From NCBI RefSeq assembly GCF_013426915.1, contig NZ_AP023181.1:2046001-2110000 (forward strand): a stretch of DNA of 64,000 nucleotides. The letters run 5' to 3'. Positions 26,871 through 35,165 of the stretch are shown piece by piece. The DNA comes from Paraburkholderia sp. PGU19 (GTDB lineage: Bacteria; Pseudomonadota; Gammaproteobacteria; Burkholderiales; Burkholderiaceae). The notes below the pieces were generated by a model. That model searched no databases, was not told the origin of the DNA, and was given only the letters and a program-made list of their open reading frames with translations. The position numbers were made by a program, and so were the translations under genes. Each line of letters begins with the position of its first letter. Positions within the stretch are counted from its first letter, which is position 1.

Positions 26871-27467
26871 ATGGACAATCAGACCCGTTCCGAGACGACC
26901 CGCAAGAAGGCTATTGAAGCCGCATTCACAATCCTTGCGCGAGAGGGCGTGGGTGGCCTTACATTCGATTCGCTGTCGCGCGAGAGTGGCGTGAGCAAGG
27001 GTGGGCTGCTGCATCAGTTCCGCACCAAGCACGGGGTGCTGACAGCGCTGCTTGATTATCAGCGGCAACAGTTCGAACAGATCCGGCTCGACTACCTGGC
27101 GAAGGAAGCAGGGAAGAAAGCCGAACCCAATCTTTCGGCGCATATAGCCGTCTATCGTGAGTCCATCAAGCAGCCGCATTCGGTCGCGCGGGCCGTGCTG
27201 GCCGCGTTGGTCGAGAGTCCGGAACTGCTCGACGACTCTAAAGCGGCGGATGCAGACAGGATGAAAGCGCTTCAGCGCGAATCGGGCGACCTTGAGCTTT
27301 CCTTGCTTCGCTATTTCGCTGCAAGCGGCATCGCGTTCAATTCATTGCTGGGACTGGCGCCACTGCCCCAAACGATGATCAATCGTCTGTTTGACCGATT
27401 GCTTGACGACGACAGCTGGCAGTCTCAGAAGCAGCAGCCGAAAGCGCCGAAGCGGGCTGCGCGATAA
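26871..27467 (+). CDS. TetR/AcrR family regulator
   Basis: The 198-residue protein has a TetR HTH at residues 10-58 (EAAFTILAREGVGGLTFDSLSRESGVSKGGL with HQFRTKHGVLTALL) and an all-helical ligand domain rich in Leu/Ala ending in a basic tail. It is divergent from the DUF3313 lipoprotein gene and may repress it and itself through the palindrome between them. The inducer is unknown. Confidence 0.9.
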   Translation: MDNQTRSETTRKKAIEAAFTILAREGVGGLTFDSLSRESGVSKGGLLHQFRTKHGVLTALLDYQRQQFEQIRLDYLAKEAGKKAEPNLSAHIAVYRESIKQPHSVARAVLAALVESPELLDDSKAADADRMKALQRESGDLELSLLRYFAASGIAFNSLLGLAPLPQTMINRLFDRLLDDDSWQSQKQQPKAPKRAAR

Positions 27468-27598
27468 GCGGTGCCCGCCTTGCAGATGGCACTGAAGCCT
27501 TGCGGAATTGATGCCTCGCAATGATCAGCCCTTGACTGCCCAGAAACTGTATCGGCCCTGAATGTTGATGTTGCGGTGCGACAAAAACCAGCCTATAA

Positions 27599-27625
27599 CC
27601 ATCCATATGGATGGTGGATGGATGG
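27599..27625 (+). promoter_or_regulatory. Palindromic auto-operator candidate for the RHH regulator
   Basis: CCATCCATATGGATGG (27599-27614) is a perfect 16-bp palindrome, followed by a second direct ATGGATGG at 27618-27625. It ends five bases before the regulator's ATG (27630) and would cover its ribosome site, fitting an autorepressed ribbon-helix-helix gene. Assignment by symmetry and place. Confidence 0.55.
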
Positions 27626-27629
27626 AAAA

Positions 27630-28055
27630 ATGAAGAAGCCCGCAGCAGTCGACACGATTCGCCCCAAAGGCGGCGAATCGGAAAAAATCACGATCAACCT
27701 CGGCCCCGTCGATCTCGGACAAATCGATCTGCTCGTCGAGGAAGGCTTTTATTCGAACCGGACCGACCTGATCCGGACAGCGATTCGTAACCAGCTTGCC
27801 CTTCATGCGCAGGTGGTCCAGGTCACGGTTACCCGCCGTGCGCTTGTGCTCGGACTTCAGCACTTTTCCAGGCAGGATCTGGAAGCGCTTCGCGCTGCGC
27901 GGCAGCGACTCACCATTCAGGTGCTGGGACTCGCCAGCATTGCCACCGACGTCACGCCGGAGCTTGCGCTCGCCACGATCGAAAGCGTCACGGTGCTGGG
28001 CGCCTTTCACGCTTCGGCCGCCGTCAAGAATGCGCTCGCGGACAGAATCCACTAG
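27630..28055 (+). CDS. CopG-type ribbon-helix-helix regulator
   Basis: The 141-residue protein has a ribbon-helix-helix near residues 17-55: KITINLGPVDLGQIDLLV forms the ribbon and first helix, and GFYSNRTDLIRTAIRNQL the second. The longer C-terminal part (after residue 60) is likely for oligomer contacts. The ATG at 27630 is chosen because GGATGG lies upstream. It lies 44 bp before the PHB-depolymerase-type esterase gene, and both probably share a promoter regulated by this protein through the palindrome at its start. Confidence 0.8.
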   Translation: MKKPAAVDTIRPKGGESEKITINLGPVDLGQIDLLVEEGFYSNRTDLIRTAIRNQLALHAQVVQVTVTRRALVLGLQHFSRQDLEALRAARQRLTIQVLGLASIATDVTPELALATIESVTVLGAFHASAAVKNALADRIH

Positions 28056-28099
28056 CCACGCGACGCCCAACGCCTACTTCCGCTCACCGGACACATACG

Positions 28100-29176
28100 A
28101 TGAAACTCGACGAAGGTTTCCTGAATTCAATGCGCGAAGCGATGACCCTGCTGCGTACCCGCGGTCCCGCCATAGCGACAGAAGCGATACAACGCGCGCT
28201 GCGAGGAGGCGCCGTTGATGGATTGCGGGACACGGCGCAGGTTTCTCCGTTCGCCGAGACACAAATAAGCGAGGTCACACCGCACACGGCACGAGAAGAC
28301 ATCAATGATGTCGAAGACCGGGGGCATTTCAGCACGCATGCGTATTCGAACGCGGCAGGCTCCCGGCAGTATCGGCTGTACGTGCCGGCGAGCGCAGCCG
28401 GCGAGCCGCTCCCACTGATTGTGATGCTGCACGGCTGCACGCAGAACGCCGACGATTTTGCCGCAGGGACGCAGATGAACGCGCTTGCCGAGCAGCATCG
28501 ATGTCTTGTCGCTTATCCCGTGCAGCCGCAACAGGCCAATCCGTCGAAGTGCTGGAACTGGTTTAAGCCAGACGATCAGCATCGCGAGCATGGCGAGCCG
28601 TCATTGATCGCAGGTATCACGCGAGAGATCATCGCGGTCCACAACGTCGATCCTGCGCGCGTGTATGTGGCGGGCCTGTCTGCGGGCGGCGCGATGGCGG
28701 CGATCATGATCGCCACGTATCCTGACCTGTACGCTGCAGCGGGTGTGCATTCCGGTCTGCCCGTGGGCAGCGCGCACGATTTGCCCTCTGCGCTCGCGGC
28801 AATGAAAGGCGGCAAACGCCGCAGCGCGACCGCGCAAGCGAAGCGCGCTAAAGACTTGCCGAAACGACCCATGATCGTCTTTCACGGCGACGCGGACGCG
28901 ACGGTTCACGTCGCGAATGCTGCGCAGTTGGTTCAGGGCTTCGACGCGCGAGTAGACAACAGCAGTGAAGGGCGTCGGGCCGATGCGGGGCGGCGTAGCT
29001 GTACCGTTTCGAGGCTGACTTCCCCCGATGGTATCGACGCCGAATTGTGGACCATTCATGGCGCGCCGCATGCGTGGTCAGGCGGTAATGCACGCGGCAG
29101 TTACACGGACCCAAGCGGCCCGGACGCGAGTGCTGAAATGCTGCGATTCTTTCTTGACCATCCCAAACGGGGATGA
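28100..29176 (+). CDS. PHB depolymerase family esterase
   Basis: The 358-residue protein belongs to the short-chain polyhydroxybutyrate depolymerase/feruloyl esterase-like family: oxyanion MLHGCTQNADDFAAGTQMN (His111, Gly112, Cys113), nucleophile elbow AGLSAGGAM (Ser194), GDADATVHVANA with the likely Asp, and HGAPHAWSGG with the active His. No signal peptide is seen; residues 1-75 form an extra N-terminal part, so it may be cytosolic and act on storage granules or act on another ester. It follows the CopG-type regulator gene, a known pair in this group of bacteria. Confidence 0.87.
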   Translation: MKLDEGFLNSMREAMTLLRTRGPAIATEAIQRALRGGAVDGLRDTAQVSPFAETQISEVTPHTAREDINDVEDRGHFSTHAYSNAAGSRQYRLYVPASAAGEPLPLIVMLHGCTQNADDFAAGTQMNALAEQHRCLVAYPVQPQQANPSKCWNWFKPDDQHREHGEPSLIAGITREIIAVHNVDPARVYVAGLSAGGAMAAIMIATYPDLYAAAGVHSGLPVGSAHDLPSALAAMKGGKRRSATAQAKRAKDLPKRPMIVFHGDADATVHVANAAQLVQGFDARVDNSSEGRRADAGRRSCTVSRLTSPDGIDAELWTIHGAPHAWSGGNARGSYTDPSGPDASAEMLRFFLDHPKRG

Positions 29177-29186
29177 GGCGCGACCA

Positions 29187-29214
29187 ACGCTGCTCTTTGC
29201 AGGAAGAGCAGCGT
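29187..29214. terminator. Bidirectional hairpin between convergent genes
   Basis: ACGCTGCTCTT (29187-29197) pairs fully with AAGAGCAGCGT (29204-29214), an 11-bp stem with a 6-base loop. It lies 10 bp past the esterase stop and 27 bp past the end of the convergent small periplasmic gene. Only a loose pyrimidine run follows. Confidence 0.65.
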
Positions 29215-29241
29215 CTATCTTCTGCGTCCTTTCAACCTCTG

Positions 29242-29496
29242 TTAGCTCGACTGTTTTGCCGATGACTGTGCTTTCGGCACAGACCCAGCCTGTACGAGGC
29301 GTGCGTCTTCCTGTGTCACAGCGCCGACGTATTTCCAGCCGTCCGGCAACTTCACAAACGTGTAGCCCGTGGGCGTATCGACGAACACCGTAAAAACGGG
29401 CGAGTCAGCCTTCGCCTCGGAAACTGCTTGCGCGTGCGACACCATCGGCGCGGCCAGCAGCGTGACAGCGAAAAGTGACGAGGAAATCAGCTTCAT
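29242..29496 (-). CDS. Small periplasmic protein of unknown function
   Basis: The 84-residue protein has a Sec signal (residues 1-22, ending SHA), leaving about 62 residues with PVFTVFVDTPTGYTFVKLPDGWKYVG in the middle, a likely beta-rich core. No family recognised. An AGGA-like site precedes the ATG. It is convergent with the esterase gene and shares its terminator. Confidence 0.72.
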   Translation of the reverse strand: MKLISSSLFAVTLLAAPMVSHAQAVSEAKADSPVFTVFVDTPTGYTFVKLPDGWKYVGAVTQEDARLVQAGSVPKAQSSAKQSS

Positions 29497-29677
29497 TGCA
29501 CAATCCTTGAGATATTGAACCGCTCGACCATCGAATCTGACCGATGGTCACGCTATTTCTGTGACGACCGTTACAGATATTGAAGCATAGGCGGAGCGTG
29601 TGCGTCCATAATTTTGTTATGATCGACATAGAATTCAGTATTCGCGGGTTTGCGACAATCGCTTGCCAGGAGGGGAC

Positions 29678-30328
29678 ATGGAGCCGGCCAGTTACGGCGA
29701 AACCAAAGGACGCGGCAGACCAAGAGCATTCGAGCGCGAGGTGGCGCTCAGGCGCGCGATGGACCTTTTCTGGGAAAAGGGCTTCGATATGTGCTCGATG
29801 TCGGATCTCGTCGATGCAATGGGCGTCAACTCGCCGAGCATCTACGCGGCGTTCGGCAACAAGGAAAGCCTGTATCGCGAGGCGATCGAGCTATACGTCC
29901 AGGCCGAAGGCGGCGCGGCGCTAAGGAACTTCGAATCGCGCGCGACCTTGCGCGAAAGCCTCGAAGCCATGTTCGACGCAAGCATCGAGCTTTTCACGGG
30001 CGGACAGCGTTCCCGTGGATGCATGATTTTTCTCGGCGGCGCAGGCATTGGCGCGGAGCACGTCGAGCTGCGAAACTTTCTTCAGGCGTTGCGGCTAAAG
30101 GTGGCTCGCACTGTCGAAAAGCGCTTGAAGAAAGCCGTCGAACAAGGAGAACTCGCGCCTGACGCGGACGCTGCGGCGCTTGCTACATTGTGCATGTCGG
30201 TTTTCTCCGGTCTGTCCGTCCAGGCCGCCGACGGCGCCAGCAAACGCAAGCTGCGCGCCGGAGTTGCGCAGTTGCTGGCGATGATGCCTTTTCGTCCCGC
30301 GTCGCATCGAGCTAGAGCCGGTTTGTAG
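29678..30328 (+). CDS. TetR/AcrR family regulator
   Basis: The 216-residue protein carries the GRGRPRAFEREVALRRAMDLFW start and HTH (MSDLVDAMGVNSPSIYAAFGNKESLYREAI) of the AcrR-like branch with the PF16925-type C-terminal domain. AGGAGGGG precedes ATG 29678, which is preferred over an earlier start. It stands before a LysR gene (30394) and its target is not evident; the LysR gene is on the same strand 65 bp later. Confidence 0.9.
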   Translation: MEPASYGETKGRGRPRAFEREVALRRAMDLFWEKGFDMCSMSDLVDAMGVNSPSIYAAFGNKESLYREAIELYVQAEGGAALRNFESRATLRESLEAMFDASIELFTGGQRSRGCMIFLGGAGIGAEHVELRNFLQALRLKVARTVEKRLKKAVEQGELAPDADAAALATLCMSVFSGLSVQAADGASKRKLRAGVAQLLAMMPFRPASHRARAGL

Positions 30329-30393
30329 TCGATGAGCGAACGGGTGAACGCTATCCTGTCGGATCGCCAGGTAATCACACGCAATATCGAACC

Positions 30394-31305
30394 ATGGACC
30401 TGAACCTGATCGGCCTGTTCGTCGAGATCGTCGAATCTCGCAGTCTTAGCGCCGCGGCGCGCAAGCTCGGCATGACGCGCGCGAACATCAGTCAGCGGCT
30501 CAAGCTGCTGGAGCGCGAAACGGGCGCGCAATTGCTGCGCCGCTCGACGCGAAGCCTCGAACTGACGCAAGCGGGACACACGCTATACGACTGCGGCCAG
30601 CGCATGCTGGAAGACCTGAGCACGGCTCGCGCATCGATCGACAGCCTCGGGCAGACCTTGAGCGGCCGTGTTCGCATCAGTGTGCCGACTGGCTTCGGCA
30701 GAATGTTTCTCGGAGAACGACTGCTCGAGTTCGCACGCATGCATCCGGGCATCTCGCTCAATGTCACGTTCAACAACCGGATCGAAGACCTCATCGCCGC
30801 TGAAGTCGACGTCGCGTTGAGGATCACGGCGACACCGCCGCTGGAATATGTGGCGCGCAACATCTGCTCGATTGACTGGAACCTGTATGCGTCGGCTGAG
30901 TACGTCGAAAAGCACGGTCCAATCAATTGCCCCGGCGACCTCGAAAAGCAGACGCTGGTTGCGTCACCGTACCCGGCACGGCGGGTCACGATGACGCTCA
31001 CGCATCGACAGGACGAGTCGGACGTTCACGTGATTGCGATTCAGCCTGCGCTGCAGTCTTCGGACTATCCGTTTCTGACGGAGGCGGTGTGTCGGGGCAT
31101 GGGCATCGGGCTGTTGCCGGCCTATGTGCCGCACGCGCCGATGAGCCGCGGGCTGCTGCGCATCCTGCCGGATTTCCGTGTGGCTGGCTTGCAGAACACG
31201 TTGTATATCGTGACGCTTCCGAACCGCTATCCGTCGCCGGCGACGCAAGCGCTCATCGACTACCTTCGAGCCGAAATCCTGTTGCTCGCGCAAGCCTGGA
31301 ACTAG
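30394..31305 (+). CDS. LysR-type transcriptional regulator
   Basis: The 303-residue protein has the MDLNLIGLFVEIVESRSLSAA start and HTH at residues 1-60, then the effector domain with the FGRMFLGERLLEFARMHPGI segment near residue 105. Full-length. It belongs to the CrgA/AaeR-type LysR branch by its start. The closest possible target is the region downstream (decayed fad relic, acyl-CoA dehydrogenase operon) but no direct link is shown. Confidence 0.9.
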   Translation: MDLNLIGLFVEIVESRSLSAAARKLGMTRANISQRLKLLERETGAQLLRRSTRSLELTQAGHTLYDCGQRMLEDLSTARASIDSLGQTLSGRVRISVPTGFGRMFLGERLLEFARMHPGISLNVTFNNRIEDLIAAEVDVALRITATPPLEYVARNICSIDWNLYASAEYVEKHGPINCPGDLEKQTLVASPYPARRVTMTLTHRQDESDVHVIAIQPALQSSDYPFLTEAVCRGMGIGLLPAYVPHAPMSRGLLRILPDFRVAGLQNTLYIVTLPNRYPSPATQALIDYLRAEILLLAQAWN

Positions 31306-31431
31306 GGTGGTTTCCGCGCCGCGCCGCCTCGCGCAGCAAACCCGCCATCCCGGCATCGAACTTCAATGGCGAATCACTTCGCACCATAGGACGTTGTCGC
31401 GGTCACTGTCAATTTTCAGTTAACAGTTCGT

Positions 31432-31444
31432 CAACTGCCAGTTG
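31432..31444. promoter_or_regulatory. Palindrome before the fad relic
   Basis: CAACTG and CAGTTG are inverted around a single C (31432-31444), with partial copies (TCAGTTAACAG near 31415-31426). They lie in a 200-bp gap upstream of the relic of a fatty-acid gene and could be the old operator. Weak evidence. Confidence 0.3.
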
Positions 31445-31507
31445 GATTGTCAACGCGTCTCCCGCATTTAACAATCAACCCATACGAAATACATGGAGAC
31501 GCGGGCA

Positions 31508-31943
31508 ATGACACCCGAATCGACCGGACACGCCGCCAGGCGTGAGCTGCGCAACCGCATTCTCGTCGTCACCGTCGATAACCCCCGTCAACGCGCCTGG
31601 CGCCAATGTGCGGCGCCAACTACCCGACGCTATCCACCCCGCCGAGAAAGACCCTGACGCCGACGCCGTGTTGCTGGTTGGCGCGGATATGAGGGCGTTC
31701 GTCAACTCAACGAAGCATTTGCATCGCAGGCGATCTACTGCCAGCCGCGTCTCGGCATTTCCGCCGGGCGGCTCGACGTCAACGGCGGCGCCATCTCGAT
31801 CGGTCATCCGTTCGGTATGACGGGCGCGCGTCTCGCGGGACACGTCCTCATCGAGGGCCGCCGGCGCGGCGTGAAGTACGCGGTCGTCACGATGTGCATC
31901 GCCGGCGGCATGAGTGCCGCTGGCCTGTTCGAAATCTATTGTG
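31508..31943 (+). pseudogene. Decayed fadB N-terminus fused to fadA (thiolase) C-terminus
   Basis: Three pieces remain. From 31508 (behind a GGAGA site) a crotonase-type start reads RNRILVVTVDNP; after a frame change near 31580 comes VNAPGANVRRQLPDAI and [11 protein letters not shown], as in the enoyl-CoA hydratase end of FadB-like proteins. Near 31700 another change leads into a thiolase end: [26 protein letters not shown] and [16 protein letters not shown], including the GHP and active-site CxG-type regions (here Cys-Ile-Ala-Gly). No intact frame joins them; the middle of both genes has been lost. It lies directly before intact acyl-CoA dehydrogenase genes, so an older beta-oxidation operon was shortened by deletion here. 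Confidence 0.75.
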
Positions 31944-31955
31944 AGAAACGAGATC

Positions 31956-33164
31956 ATGGATCTGAACTTCACCCCCGAGGAGGAAGCCTTTCGCGAGCGC
32001 GTGGTGCGCTTCCTGAAAGAAAAACTGCCTGCGAGACTTTCCGGCAAGGTCCGCAACGGCTTGCGCCTCACACGCGCGGACATGGTCGAATGGCACGCGA
32101 TCCTGAACGAACAGGGCTGGCTCGCGAATCATTGGCCGGAACAGTATGGCGGCCCAGGCTGGAACGCCGTGCAGAAATTCATCTTCGAGAACGAATGCGC
32201 GCTGGCGGGCGCGCCGCGCATCGTGCCGTTCGGCGTGAACATGCTCGGGCCCGTGCTCATCAAGTACGGCAGCGAAGCGCAGAAGCGCCATTGGCTGCCG
32301 CGCATTCTCGACGGCTCCGACTGGTGGTGTCAGGGCTATTCGGAGCCGGGCTCGGGTTCGGATCTCGCGTCGGTGAAGACGAGCGCGGTGCGCGGCATCG
32401 ACGATGAAGGCGAACACTACATCGTCAACGGCCAGAAGACGTGGACCACGCTCGGCCAGCACGCGAACATGATCTTCTGCCTCGTGCGCACCGCAACCGA
32501 TGTGCGCAAGCAGGAAGGCATCAGTTTTCTGCTGGTAGACATGAACTCGCCAGGCGTCGAAGTGCGTCCGATCATCACGCTCGAAGGCGAGCACGAGATC
32601 AACGAAGTGTTCTTCACCGATGTGCGCGTACCCGCCGCCAATCTCGTCGGCGAAGAGAACAAGGGCTGGACGGTTGCGAAGTATCTGCTGACGTACGAGC
32701 GCACCAACATTGCGGGCGTCGGCTTCTCGGTCGCGGTGCTGGCGCGCCTGCGCCGGATCGCAGCGAAGGTCACGCGCAACGGCCGGCCGCTTGCCGACGA
32801 TCCGTACTTCGCGGCGCGCCTCGCGCGCGTCGAGATCGACCTCGAAAACATGAAGACCACGAACCTGCGCGTGATCGCCGCCGTCGCGGGCGGCGGCGTG
32901 CCGGGCGCGGAAAGCTCGATGCTCAAGATTCGCGGCACGGAGATTCGCCAGGAGCTTTCGTCTCTGACGCGCCGCGCAATGGGACCGCATGCGCAGCCGT
33001 TCATCGAAGAGGCGCTGCACGAAGGCCATGACGAGGCGCCCATCGGCCCCGAAGGCGCCGCGAGTGCCGCCGCGCTCTACTTCAACAACCGCAAGCTGTC
33101 GATCTTCGGCGGCTCCAATGAAATCCAGAAGAACATCATCTCGAAGATGATCCTGGGACTTTGA
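31956..33164 (+). CDS. Acyl-CoA dehydrogenase, subunit type lacking the usual Glu
   Basis: The 402-residue protein has the acyl-CoA dehydrogenase N-terminal helical, middle beta ([31 protein letters not shown]) and C-terminal FAD domains. The terminal segment is [13 protein letters not shown], where the common catalytic Glu of YEGTxQIQ is replaced, as in many bacterial steroid/branched-chain dehydrogenases. It is followed after 10 bp by a second dehydrogenase gene. Such pairs often form alpha2beta2 heterotetramers. ATG 31956 is used. It catalyses alpha,beta-dehydrogenation of acyl-CoA with electron transfer to ETF. Confidence 0.87.
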   Translation: MDLNFTPEEEAFRERVVRFLKEKLPARLSGKVRNGLRLTRADMVEWHAILNEQGWLANHWPEQYGGPGWNAVQKFIFENECALAGAPRIVPFGVNMLGPVLIKYGSEAQKRHWLPRILDGSDWWCQGYSEPGSGSDLASVKTSAVRGIDDEGEHYIVNGQKTWTTLGQHANMIFCLVRTATDVRKQEGISFLLVDMNSPGVEVRPIITLEGEHEINEVFFTDVRVPAANLVGEENKGWTVAKYLLTYERTNIAGVGFSVAVLARLRRIAAKVTRNGRPLADDPYFAARLARVEIDLENMKTTNLRVIAAVAGGGVPGAESSMLKIRGTEIRQELSSLTRRAMGPHAQPFIEEALHEGHDEAPIGPEGAASAAALYFNNRKLSIFGGSNEIQKNIISKMILGL

Positions 33165-33174
33165 GAGGATCACG

Positions 33175-34317
33175 ATGAATTTCCAGCATACCGAAGACCG
33201 CCGCATGCTGGCCGATACGCTGAACCGCTTCGTGCATCAGGAATATGGCTTCGCGACGCGCGATGCGCTCGCGCGCAGCGACTCGGGCTTTAGCCGCGAA
33301 CTGTGGGTCCGCTTCGCGGAACTGGGCGTGATCGGGGCGCTCTTCAATGAGGCCGATGGCGGCTTCGGTGGGGAGGGCTTCGATATTGCCGTCGTTTTCG
33401 AAAACCTCGGGCGCGGCCTCGTGGTCGAGCCATTTCTCGGCGCGCTGGTGGCGGGGCGCGCGCTGGCCAGTGCCGGCAGCGGCGTGCAAAAAGCGCTCAT
33501 CGCGAGCCTGATCGAAGGCCACGCCGTTGCAGCGCTCGCGCACGACGAACCCAGCTCGCATTACGAACTGAGCAAGGTGTCGACGCGCGCCGTGCACGGC
33601 TCGAACGGCTGGGTGCTGACGGGCGCGAAATCAGTCGTGCAGCAGGGCGCCGAGGCTGATTTCTTCCTCGTCTCCGCGCGCACGAGCGGCGCGGCCGATG
33701 CCGAGGACGGCATCTCGCTCTTTGTCGTCCCGCGCGACGCGGTGGGCGTCAGCGTGCGTGGCTACGGGAAGATCGACGGTGGACGGGCCGCCGAAGTCTG
33801 TCTGAACGAAGTGTGCCTTCCCGATACCGCCTTGCTTGGCGAACGGGACGCAGGCTTCGTGACGCTCGAACACAGCATCGGCGCAGGCGTGCTCGCGTTG
33901 TGCGCGGAAGCGCTGGGTGCGATGGATGTCGCGAAGGAGCACACGCTCGACTATCTGCGCACGCGCAAGCAGTTCGGCGTCGCGATCGGCAGCTTCCAGG
34001 CGCTGCAGCATCGCATGGCCGACCTGCTGCTCGAAATCGAACAGGCCCGCTCGGCCGTCATCAATGCTGCCGCAGCGTTCGGCGCGGCGCGCGTCGAGCG
34101 CGAGCGTGCGTTGTCGGCGGCGAAGGTCACGATCGGGCGCATCGGCGCGCTCGTTGCCGAAGAGTGCATCCAGATGCACGGCGGCATCGGCATGACGTGG
34201 GAACTGCCGCTTGCGCACTACGCGAAGCGCCTTGTGATGATCGACCATCAACTCGGCGACGAAGATCACCATCTCGAACGATATATCACCTTGGGCCGGA
34301 GCCAACGCCATGAATGA
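33175..34317 (+). CDS. Acyl-CoA dehydrogenase, partner subunit
   Basis: The 380-residue protein is an acyl-CoA dehydrogenase relative with a short N-terminal domain, and the C-terminal motif EECIQMHGGIGMTWELPLAHYAKR. It is distinct from its neighbour and overlaps the enoyl-CoA hydratase gene by 8 bp. Together the two genes fit the heteromeric FadE-type arrangement known for steroid side chains and branched acyl-CoAs. GAGAGG precedes the ATG. Electrons would go to ETF. Confidence 0.86.
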   Translation: MNFQHTEDRRMLADTLNRFVHQEYGFATRDALARSDSGFSRELWVRFAELGVIGALFNEADGGFGGEGFDIAVVFENLGRGLVVEPFLGALVAGRALASAGSGVQKALIASLIEGHAVAALAHDEPSSHYELSKVSTRAVHGSNGWVLTGAKSVVQQGAEADFFLVSARTSGAADAEDGISLFVVPRDAVGVSVRGYGKIDGGRAAEVCLNEVCLPDTALLGERDAGFVTLEHSIGAGVLALCAEALGAMDVAKEHTLDYLRTRKQFGVAIGSFQALQHRMADLLLEIEQARSAVINAAAAFGAARVERERALSAAKVTIGRIGALVAEECIQMHGGIGMTWELPLAHYAKRLVMIDHQLGDEDHHLERYITLGRSQRHE

Positions 34318-35122
34318 ACCTATCCTTGCGCGCCGCGACGGCGCGGTGCAAGTGCTGTCCTTCAACAACCCGGCTGCGCGCAACGCGCTCACGCCCGAGG
34401 TATACGCGGCCCTTCCGGCTGCCCTCGCTGAGGCCGGACGTGATCCCGAGGTGGGCGCGATCGTGCTGACGGGTGTAGGCGGCGCGTTCTGCGCAGGCGG
34501 CGATCTGAACCGGCTCGCGCAACGTCGCGCGATGACACCGCCCGAGCGGCGCGCGAGCATCGAAAGCCTGCACGACATGATTGGTGCGATTCGCGATTGC
34601 AGCAAACCCGTGATCGCCGCAGTCGAAGGCGCGGCAGCGGGCGCGGGCCTGTCGATCGCGCTGGCGTGCGACATGCTGGCCGCCGCGCGCAATGCGTCGT
34701 TCTCGGTCGCATACATCAAGGTCGGCCTCTCGCCCGATGGCGGCGCGACCGCGTTTCTGTCCGGGCTCGTCTCCCGGCAACTGCTGACCGAGTTGTGCCT
34801 GACGGGCAGGCCCGTCACGGGCGAGCGCATGCACGCGCTCGGCGTCGCCAATCGCCTCGCCGAACCGGGCAGCGCGCTGACGGAGGCCATCGCGATGGCG
34901 CAGTCGCTCGCGGCCGGCCCGGAACGCGCGATCGCCAGGATCAAACGCCTGTGCCGTCAAGCCGGCGAGAACACGCTCGAAGCGCAACTGGATCTCGAAG
35001 CGCAATACATGACGGAGTCGCTCGGCGACGACGAATCCGCCGAAGGCATCGCCGCTTTCTTCGGCAAGCGCCCGGCTGATTTCTCCGCGTTGCGTCGTGT
35101 TTCGCCCGTGGATTCGCACTAG
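34310..35122 (+). CDS. Enoyl-CoA hydratase/isomerase family protein
   Basis: The 270-residue crotonase-fold protein has the oxyanion strands GAFCAGGDLNRLA (near residue 60) and EGAAAGAGLSIALACD (near 107-122). The next active-site strand reads VGLSPDGGATAFL, with an Asp in the isomerase-like position instead of the classical second Glu. It may be a hydratase or a delta-isomerase like PaaG. It starts inside the last bases of the dehydrogenase gene, so translation is coupled. Confidence 0.87.
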   Translation: MNEPILARRDGAVQVLSFNNPAARNALTPEVYAALPAALAEAGRDPEVGAIVLTGVGGAFCAGGDLNRLAQRRAMTPPERRASIESLHDMIGAIRDCSKPVIAAVEGAAAGAGLSIALACDMLAAARNASFSVAYIKVGLSPDGGATAFLSGLVSRQLLTELCLTGRPVTGERMHALGVANRLAEPGSALTEAIAMAQSLAAGPERAIARIKRLCRQAGENTLEAQLDLEAQYMTESLGDDESAEGIAAFFGKRPADFSALRRVSPVDSH

Positions 35123-35165
35123 ACGTGGCGCGCCCGTCACTCTCCCTTGTCACTCCGGATCAGCC

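Noticed and set aside
31887..33206. A 439-codon open frame on the minus strand
   Set aside because: Antisense to the first acyl-CoA dehydrogenase; composition typical of a shadow.
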